Position numbers and translations under genes: made by a program. This document shows positions 1 to 4,049 of a stretch of 5,793 bases of DNA, one piece after another (position 1 is the stretch's first letter; each line of letters begins with the position of its first letter). The stretch is from contig CAZWBJ010000037.1 of NCBI GenBank assembly GCA_964632175.1, forward strand, positions 1-5,793. The letters are read 5' to 3'. This DNA is from JAWBSP01 sp964632175. GTDB taxonomy: Archaea; Hadarchaeota; Hadarchaeia; Hadarchaeales; JAWBSP01. The notes beneath the pieces are model-generated. The model was not told the origin of the DNA and made no database searches. It saw only the letters and a program-made list of their open reading frames with translations.

Positions 1-137
1 GTGTTCTTGATGATCTCTTGAGTCTGGGCGTTAGTGTTCTCGATGATTCGGTGGGTCTGTCGGTTTCCTATCCAGTGAGAGACTAGGATGGGAAGGGTGA
101 TGGTCAGGAAGCCCGTGAGCACCTCCATCGGTATCAT
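1..137 (-). CDS. Short membrane protein with coiled-coil-like tail, partial (3' end off the left edge)
   Basis: The first 45 codons and part of the 46th are visible, starting at an ATG at 137-135. The start is supported by a strong SD site eight bases upstream. Residues 5-23 (from EVLTGFLTITLPILV onward) form one hydrophobic helix broken by Pro16. The segment after it is polar and Asn/Thr/Gln-rich, with the motif I-I-x-N-T at residues 31-35 and again at 42-46, an 11-residue spacing that suits a right-handed coiled coil or an amphipathic helix. I do not recognise the family. It follows the pilin-like gene on the same strand after about 90 bp and may belong to the same transcript or have its own promoter. 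By inference it is a small membrane-anchored accessory protein. The C-terminus is missing, so a larger protein cannot be excluded. That the gene is real is fairly sure; its function is unknown. Confidence 0.7.
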   Translation of the reverse strand, partial: MIPMEVLTGFLTITLPILVSHWIGNRQTHRIIENTNAQTQEIIKN

Positions 138-145
138 TTCGTTTT

Positions 146-154
146 ACCTCCTTT
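146..154 (-). promoter_or_regulatory. Strong Shine-Dalgarno site of the left-edge gene
   Basis: The minus strand reads AAAGGAGGT, a near-complete complement to the archaeal 16S rRNA 3' end, with eight bases between it and the ATG at 137. It decides the start of the left-edge gene and argues against the overlapping ORF at 213-31 in another frame. Confidence 0.75.
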
Positions 155-189
155 CTGATTTTCCATCGGCTCCATTGGAGGGAGCGCCC

Positions 190-198
190 CTTTAAAGG
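190..198 (-). promoter_or_regulatory. Candidate TATA box ahead of the left-edge gene
   Basis: The minus strand reads CCTTTAAAG, AT-rich in GC-rich surroundings and preceded by a T-rich tract. A transcript starting about 25 bases downstream would begin near 167 and carry a leader of roughly 30 bases that includes the SD site. This would give the short membrane gene a promoter separate from the pilin operon. TTTAAA is short and self-complementary, so chance occurrence is possible. Confidence 0.3.
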
Positions 199-229
199 AG
201 AAAACGCGACCACGCCCGCAATTGGCTGT

Positions 230-961
230 TTAAATCCCCAAGCTTATCTTCAGCTCCACCACCACCCTCCTCCACCAAACGTTCTCCACGGTTAGGCGGA
301 GATTCCCCCCCTCGTTCTCAAGGCTGGCGCCGAGCGAGAGTCTGGAGTTCTCGGCTTTCAGGTATCCCCACCAAAGCTCGCGGGTTTCGGGGCGGGGGGC
401 CAGCTGGTAGCGGACGTTCTCCTGCATGTTCTCCTCCACCCCGACCCTTACCCTCACGCAAACCTCCCCCGACATGGAAAGGCTTCCTCCTCCTCCCACG
501 AAGTACTCCACCGTTCGCACCGTGTTTTCGCTTTCCAGCCCGAAGAGAGCCGGGGGGGAGAGGAAGGAGGCGGTGCCCCCCTGCACCAGAATGACCGCCC
601 CCCCCTCAAACAGGAGCGAGAAGTTGGAGGAGGAGATGTAACTGGAGAGGTAGCGGATGCTCCCCTGCCCCGAGTTGTCCACCTCCATCCTTCCGGGTCT
701 GGGCGAGGGTGGGGAGTAGAGGAGACCCGAGACGGACTCCGGGGTCATGGGGACGGTGATGGTGACCTCCCCGTTGTCCAGCTTCTCCACCGCTTCCTTG
801 AGGGAGATGAACTGCTCCCTCACCCGATGGGCGTGCCTCACCTCGCTCCTCTTGGCCTCCTGCATCAGGTAGCTGGTGTAGTAGATGGAGAGGCAGAGCA
901 CCGCCACGGCGAAAACCAGAATGGCACCTATCGCCTCCGAAATCCCCGCTCGCTCCACCAC
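230..961 (-). CDS. Archaeal type IV pilin-like protein (class III signal peptide)
   Basis: This 243-residue protein opens with MVERAGISEAIGAILVF. The short positively charged leader, the A-G before a hydrophobic residue, the Ser-Glu two and three residues later and the hydrophobic helix (residues 7-30) are the hallmarks of archaeal pilins cut by the prepilin peptidase PibD/EppA; cleavage is expected after Gly6. The helix would anchor the subunit and form the fibre core. The remaining ~200 residues are beta-rich, with a Gly-rich turn at 156-159 (GGGG), the segment FEGGAVILVQGG at 118-129, and tryptophan pairs at 197-198 and 229-230. The pattern recalls the DUF7289-type secreted archaeal proteins, but I cannot confirm membership. 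The start is GTG at 961 (GTG at 958 is possible); an in-frame stop lies two codons upstream. No clear SD is present. The gene begins 24 bp after the upstream CARDB-like gene, so the two are probably cotranscribed. It could be a minor pilin or a pseudopilin-like envelope protein rather than a major fibre subunit. Confidence 0.8.
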   Translation of the reverse strand: MVERAGISEAIGAILVFAVAVLCLSIYYTSYLMQEAKRSEVRHAHRVREQFISLKEAVEKLDNGEVTITVPMTPESVSGLLYSPPSPRPGRMEVDNSGQGSIRYLSSYISSSNFSLLFEGGAVILVQGGTASFLSPPALFGLESENTVRTVEYFVGGGGSLSMSGEVCVRVRVGVEENMQENVRYQLAPRPETRELWWGYLKAENSRLSLGASLENEGGNLRLTVENVWWRRVVVELKISLGI

Positions 962-985
962 TTTCTAGAAGAGGTGCGATAAAGT

Positions 986-2941
986 CTAGGTGGGCAGATA
1001 CTTGTAGTAGTTGGGGTCTCCACCGTACCCCAGCCAGTGGTTCCTGTAGCAGAGCATGTCGGAGGTGTATTTAATGATCATGCTGGAGGTAACGCCAACC
1101 GTGAAGTCTATCTTCGACTCCGCCTCCTCCCTGAGGGAGCCTCCCCTCCCCATGTATCTCGTGAGCTTCAACGTCCCGCTCGCCGTCCCGGAGAGCCCGG
1201 CCACCTTGATGGTTGCGTCCGCGATCTCCGTGTAGACCTCCACTACCTCCACCTCCTCGTCCGTTCCCCACTTGGTTCTGTAAGTCTGGGTTCCCTTCCG
1301 CTCCACCCTGAACCTCGCCCTTCCCTGGATCTCGAGCGTGTACTCCTGTCCCCCGTACTTCGTCTTGATTATCATGGAGTAGTTGGACCAATCTCCGGTG
1401 AAGGAGGTGGCCGGCCAGGTCCAGTTCTTGGCCGGGGGATCGAAGCTTATGATGGTGCTCTGGGTGGGCTCGTAGTGGACGGTTCCAACCTGTTTGCTCT
1501 CCTTCTCATCCGGAGTTATGAGCTGGTAGAAGTACTCGTAGTAGGCCTCAGGGTTCTGAACATCCAGCGTCTGCCACTTCATGCACCTGTAGCCCCGGTA
1601 GTCCTCCAGCCCCCTGTAGACGGTGGCGGAGTAGTACTTCTTCGTCACCTTGTAGTTTATGATGGGTATCTCGTAGTAATAATCCGTCCAGTAGACCGAG
1701 GCATCGCCGGGGGTGTTCACCTCCGTGGGGCGGAGCACCCTCACCGTGGCCGACTTGTCCTCGACCGAAACGGTATAGATTCCCTTGGTGGTGAGCGTGA
1801 ACTCCTTGGTGACTGGTGCGGTCTGACCCGGTCCCACCGTGACCTGAGGAGTCTTGTCGCTCTTCTCCTCTGGACCGGAAACATACACGTCCAACTGCCC
1901 CGTCCAGCTTGAGGTACTCGTGTTCTTGAGCAGGATCCTGACCTTAATCCTGTCCCCGCTCACGGCCGTCACGGGAACATCCAAGCTCTCCACCCTCACG
2001 GCCGGTGGCTGCACCACCTCGATGGAGGCGAAAAGACCCCCTGCCGCAACCGTCAGAGCACCGGAAGAGGGCGCATTCACCCTCAGTTCCCACACGTTCT
2101 CCTGACCGCCGTCCAGCGTAATCGTCCTCGTCCTGGGGCTCTCCTCTCCTCCAACCTGCGCCTGGAAGCTCAACTCTCCCCGCACATCCCCCGCATTCTT
2201 CACCAGCAGGGTGATGGTGACCTGCTGATCTGGATACGCCTTCTTCGGCGCCTGGATGGAGAGGTACGCGGGCGTGGGAGGCGCGGGCTGACGCAAAATC
2301 AGGGAAGTTTCCTTGTTCTCCAGACGGACGCCCACCGTGGCAGTAGAGTTGGTTCCTAGGATGCTCTGCAGATCACTGGAGGTGAGGGTGGTCGAGAGCT
2401 CCTCCTGGGTTCCCGGCTTTATGGTTTTGGGTCCAATGGACTTGGTGACCGTCCCCGCCTGGATGGTTCCGCGGTAGGAGCCCTCCCGCTCCCCCGTGTT
2501 CCGAACGGTCGCCCTAACCACCACGGACTTGTTGGTGGGGACATTCTCCTCGGACACGGAGAGGCTCACCACCTCAAACTGGGCCGGTCTGAGGGGACGG
2601 AAGGTGACGGTGCTTTCGAAGCCTCCCAGGCTGTAGGTGTAGCTCCCCACGGCCCTCCCCGGAAGGCCGATGTAGAAGGTGTTTTCCCCGGCCTCCTCAA
2701 AGGTCACCTCCTGCTCGAGAATCTCCCCCTCGAAGGATATCCTAAGGGTGTAGGTTCCCGGGGCGGGAGCGCTGGCCCTGACGTAGATACCCCAGCTCCC
2801 CCCTTCCGGGACCTCCTCGGTGGGGCCTGAGACCTCTAAAATCTGGAGTTCCCCCCTCGCCCCCCTACCTCTCAGCAGGAAAACTCCTGCCCCTGCGACG
2901 GCCGCGATCACAACGATAATCAGGGGCAAGTACTTTTGCAT
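986..2941 (-). CDS. Membrane-anchored surface protein with Ig/CARDB-like repeats and Tyr-rich C-terminal domain
   Basis: This 651-residue protein has an N-terminal membrane helix (residues 5-23, LPLIIVVIAAVAGAGVFLL) followed by Arg/Gly residues. It lacks a lipobox or prepilin motif, so it is probably a signal anchor with the rest outside the cell. Four beta-sandwich-like units follow: about 31-118, 120-218, 225-312 and 315-405. Their VxVRATVRNTG, ITLLVKNAG and VRILLKNTS segments are typical of CARDB-like adhesion domains. Residues 411-651 form a different domain with 27 tyrosines and the only two cysteines in the protein (453 and 631), which could form a disulfide. N-X-S/T sequons at Asn137, 198, 340, 506 and 520 fit surface glycosylation. 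The ATG at 2941 has a GGAGAAGGA SD seven bases upstream. It heads the minus-strand operon, ahead of the pilin-like gene. By inference it is a stalk-and-head adhesin or pilus-associated protein. The anchor and Ig-like architecture are well supported; the C-terminal domain is unrecognised. Confidence 0.8.
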   Translation of the reverse strand: MQKYLPLIIVVIAAVAGAGVFLLRGRGARGELQILEVSGPTEEVPEGGSWGIYVRASAPAPGTYTLRISFEGEILEQEVTFEEAGENTFYIGLPGRAVGSYTYSLGGFESTVTFRPLRPAQFEVVSLSVSEENVPTNKSVVVRATVRNTGEREGSYRGTIQAGTVTKSIGPKTIKPGTQEELSTTLTSSDLQSILGTNSTATVGVRLENKETSLILRQPAPPTPAYLSIQAPKKAYPDQQVTITLLVKNAGDVRGELSFQAQVGGEESPRTRTITLDGGQENVWELRVNAPSSGALTVAAGGLFASIEVVQPPAVRVESLDVPVTAVSGDRIKVRILLKNTSTSSWTGQLDVYVSGPEEKSDKTPQVTVGPGQTAPVTKEFTLTTKGIYTVSVEDKSATVRVLRPTEVNTPGDASVYWTDYYYEIPIINYKVTKKYYSATVYRGLEDYRGYRCMKWQTLDVQNPEAYYEYFYQLITPDEKESKQVGTVHYEPTQSTIISFDPPAKNWTWPATSFTGDWSNYSMIIKTKYGGQEYTLEIQGRARFRVERKGTQTYRTKWGTDEEVEVVEVYTEIADATIKVAGLSGTASGTLKLTRYMGRGGSLREEAESKIDFTVGVTSSMIIKYTSDMLCYRNHWLGYGGDPNYYKYLPT

Positions 2942-2948
2942 CTTCCCT

Positions 2949-2957
2949 TCCTTCTCC
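2949..2957 (-). promoter_or_regulatory. Shine-Dalgarno site of the CARDB-like gene, left arm of an inverted repeat
   Basis: The minus strand reads GGAGAAGGA with seven bases before the ATG at 2941; GGAGG also occurs just upstream. The same nine bases appear on the plus strand at 2988-2996, giving perfect dyad symmetry across the divergent promoter region. Confidence 0.6.
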
Positions 2958-2960
2958 TCC

Positions 2961-2983
2961 TTAAAAATCCTACTCTTTTTTGT
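2961..2983. promoter_or_regulatory. AT-rich divergent promoter core
   Basis: This is a 23-bp AT-rich island in otherwise GC-rich DNA, between the two divergent start codons. TTAAAAAT (2961-2968) and, read on the minus strand, ACAAAAAA (2976-2983) are TATA-like. With the usual spacing of about 25 bases, TTAAAAAT would start plus-strand transcription near 2990 and the minus-strand candidate would start near 2952, so both leaders would be very short. Which element serves which gene cannot be decided by eye. Confidence 0.5.
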
Positions 2984-2987
2984 GAGG

Positions 2988-2996
2988 GGAGAAGGA
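2988..2996 (+). promoter_or_regulatory. Shine-Dalgarno site of the regulator gene, right arm of an inverted repeat
   Basis: GGAGAAGGA lies four bases before the GTG start at 3001 and is preceded by more G-rich sequence (GAGGGG). It supports the GTG start. It is the exact inverted copy of 2949-2957, separated from it by 30 bp, and could double as an operator arm for the winged-helix protein encoded downstream. Confidence 0.5.
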
Positions 2997-3000
2997 TGGA

Positions 3001-3636
3001 GTGAAGAAGTGGGAGAGGCTCTTCAGGGAAATCCTTCACGGCTTCCACTCGCGGGGCGAGCGCTTCTTCACCCAGAACCAGCTGTGCGCCTCATGTTCCA
3101 TCTCCGCCGGCGCCGCGAGCAGGATGATCGGCTGGCTGGAGCAGATCGGGGCGGTGGAGCACAGGCCGCAGGGCTTCAGGGTGATAGACCCCGGAAAAAT
3201 CCTGCTGAGCTGGGCGGTAAAGCGGAACCTCATGGGAGACGTGGTCTACTCCGCCAGAATCCCATCCCTTGCCGAGGCGGAAAACCTTCTGGGGGGGAAG
3301 GTGCTCTTCACTGCCCACTGCGGTTACAAGCTCGCCTTCGGGGAGGACCCTGGCTACGACAGGCTCTTCGCCTACGGCAGGCCCGGGGAGGTGAGGGAGA
3401 TCCTGAAGGCGACGGAGGGTGAGCCCAACTTCTTCCTTCTGGAGTGGGACGAGCACCTCGCCAAACTTTCCGAGGGCGGGAAAATCCCGCTGGTCCAGCT
3501 CTACGTCGACCTCTGGCAGCTGGGGGCGGCCAAGCTCCTCGAGAGGGTGGAGCTGGAGCTGGAGAGGGAGAGGCTGGCCGCTCTGGAGAAGCTCATGGCC
3601 CCCCCAAGCCTTCCAGAGTCCGGCGGCACAACATGA
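3001..3636 (+). CDS. Winged-helix transcriptional regulator, AbiEi-antitoxin-like
   Basis: This 211-residue cytoplasmic protein has two parts. Residues 1-63 look like a winged helix: helix 1 (2-14), FTQNQLCASCSIS leading into a recognition helix (about 35-48, SAGAASRMIGWLEQIG), then a wing ending in the GFRVIDP strand. Residues 64-196 resemble the C-terminal half of AbiEi-family antitoxins: GGKVLFTAHCGYKLAFG (99-114), FFLLEWDEHLAKLS (144-157) and IPLVQLYVDLWQLG (162-175), the last close to the family's 'P-x-QLYxDL' block. It ends in a charged helix (178-198, ERVELELERERLAALEKL). Such proteins bind DNA and autoregulate; in classical AbiE they pair with the nucleotidyltransferase toxin AbiEii. 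No AbiEii-like gene is visible: the strand downstream is non-coding up to a sequence gap. The GTG at 3001 is the only start compatible with the in-frame stop at 2983-2985. It is divergent from the pilin/CARDB operon, so control of that operon and itself is the simplest inference. A C-x-x-C (29-32) inside the DNA-binding domain is unusual. Confidence 0.75.
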   Translation: MKKWERLFREILHGFHSRGERFFTQNQLCASCSISAGAASRMIGWLEQIGAVEHRPQGFRVIDPGKILLSWAVKRNLMGDVVYSARIPSLAEAENLLGGKVLFTAHCGYKLAFGEDPGYDRLFAYGRPGEVREILKATEGEPNFFLLEWDEHLAKLSEGGKIPLVQLYVDLWQLGAAKLLERVELELERERLAALEKLMAPPSLPESGGTT

Positions 3637-3681
3637 TACGGGATTGAAAAGAGAAACGCCCGGGAGAAACCAGTCCGGCCG

Positions 3682-3700
3682 CAACAAAATCAAAAATCAA
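3682..3700 (-). terminator. T-rich tract, possible terminator for minus-strand transcripts
   Basis: The minus strand reads TTGATTTTTGATTTTGTTG, the kind of short T-run cluster at which archaeal RNA polymerase stops. It would end transcription coming from the surface-protein gene at 4050-5793, or from an RNA within the gap region, before it runs antisense into the regulator gene. The distance from the stop codon at 4050 is large (about 350 bases including the Ns), which weakens the call. Confidence 0.3.
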
Positions 3701-3738
3701 GATCCGCTCCCGGAGAAATCTCGGAGCCCCTCTTAACA

Positions 3739-3755
3739 GGGTTTGGAGCAAACCC
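3739..3755. repeat. Perfect hairpin beside the gap
   Basis: GGGTTT (3739-3744) and AAACCC (3750-3755) form a perfect 6-bp stem around a 5-base loop. Its right arm runs into the first three bases of the 27-bp repeated block, so the gap edge sits in strongly foldable DNA. No T-run follows, so it is not a bacterial-type terminator. Confidence 0.5.
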
Positions 3756-3779
3756 GAGCTTCGGCCCGCTCACCTCGGC
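3753..3779. repeat. 27-bp block, left copy at the gap edge
   Basis: This block is identical to 3880-3906 on the other side of the N run and abuts the gap directly. It is itself foldable: CCGAG at 3754-3758 can pair with CTCGG at 3774-3778, and CCGA with TCGG inside it. The most likely meaning is a shared contig-end overlap rather than a biological repeat. Confidence 0.85.
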
Positions 3780-3879
3780 NNNNNNNNNNNNNNNNNNNNN
3801 NNNNNNNNNNNNNNNNNNNNNNNNNNNNNNNNNNNNNNNNNNNNNNNNNNNNNNNNNNNNNNNNNNNNNNNNNNNNNNN
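3780..3879. other. Assembly gap of 100 Ns
   Basis: There are exactly 100 Ns, the conventional placeholder for a scaffold gap of unknown size. Because the flanking 27 bases are the same on both sides, the true gap may be zero or negative (the two contigs overlap). If the 27 bp is a real repeat, an unknown amount of sequence may be missing. Confidence 0.95.
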
Positions 3880-3906
3880 CCCGAGCTTCGGCCCGCTCAC
3901 CTCGGC
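3880..3906. repeat. 27-bp block, right copy at the gap edge
   Basis: This is an exact direct copy of 3753-3779, starting at the first base after the Ns. Merging the two copies would remove the gap and leave 286 bases between the regulator and the surface-protein gene. Confidence 0.85.
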
Positions 3907-3941
3907 AGACACCGCGACTAGGTTCGGCCAGCTTCAACTCT

Positions 3942-3966
3942 CAGGGCCTCGGTCCTAGAGTCCCTG
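3942..3966. repeat. Imperfect stem-loop
   Basis: CAGGG-c-CTC pairs with GAG-t-CCCTG around a 7-base loop: eight pairs with one mismatch. A competing fold uses CTAGG at 3918-3922 with CCTAG at 3954-3958 and extends inward through a mismatch. The two are mutually exclusive because they share 3949-3958. Stems this short can arise by chance at this GC content. Confidence 0.35.
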
Positions 3967-3994
3967 CAACTCGTGCTCCATCGGGAGACAAAGT

Positions 3995-4023
3995 AACGAT
4001 CCGGGAGGTTCGGGAACGATCCG
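3995..4023. repeat. Direct repeat AACGATCCG, 20-bp period
   Basis: AACGATCCG occurs at 3995-4003 and 4015-4023, exactly 20 bp apart (about two helical turns). Each copy is followed by G/C-rich sequence containing CGGGA. It lies 27-55 bases beyond the stop codon of the minus-strand surface-protein gene. It could be a pair of protein-binding sites on one face of the helix or remnants of a small duplication. Confidence 0.4.
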
Positions 4024-4049
4024 CGGGAAAGTCAGACTTGATGTAAAGC

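Larger units (their letters stand above)
3637..4049. other. Non-coding stretch with gap, hairpins and short repeats
   Basis: The region has about 313 known bases around a 100-N gap. I see no convincing gene: the only ORF crossing it (3743-3958, plus strand) depends on the Ns for a third of its length. It holds a T-rich tract on the minus strand, a perfect hairpin, a 27-bp sequence at both gap edges, an imperfect stem-loop near 3942-3966, a 20-bp-spaced direct repeat and four CGGGA copies (starting at 3982, 4002, 4011 and 4024). I looked for tRNA T-arms, rRNA, SRP RNA and RNase P RNA landmarks and recognised none. It could hold an unknown structured RNA or simply be the 3' regions of the flanking convergent genes. 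Confidence 0.6.

Noticed and set aside
31..213. 60-codon minus-strand ORF
   Set aside because: It overlaps the left-edge membrane gene in another frame, lacks a ribosome site and has a His/Pro-rich translation. The gene starting at 137 explains the SD.
1037..1912. 291-codon plus-strand ORF
   Set aside because: It lies wholly antisense to the CARDB-like gene. Its translation is low-complexity (Arg, Leu, Val, Gly, His) without recognisable domains, whereas the minus-strand frame has a membrane anchor and Ig-like repeats.
2820..3422. 200-codon plus-strand ORF overlapping the divergent region
   Set aside because: It covers the promoter region and reads the regulator gene in a shifted frame. Its translation becomes Gly/Arg-rich nonsense where the regulator frame shows a clean winged helix.
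3091..3693. 200-codon minus-strand ORF antisense to the regulator
   Set aside because: Shadow of the regulator gene: no SD, no domain signal, and it extends over the T-rich tract.
3753..3906. Possible CRISPR fragment (two 27-bp direct copies around about 100 bases)
   Set aside because: There are only two copies, both exactly abutting the Ns, and no further repeat-spacer units on either side. A contig overlap explains it better.
3743..3958. 71-codon plus-strand ORF across the Ns
   Set aside because: About a third of it is undetermined, and it would contain the duplicated gap-edge block on both sides. It is an artefact of translating through the gap.
3990..4030. Possible tRNA T-arm (GGTTCGGGAACGATCC)
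   Set aside because: The T-loop consensus GGTTCGAATCC is not met, no 5-bp stem flanks it, and no acceptor or anticodon arm can be drawn at proper distances.
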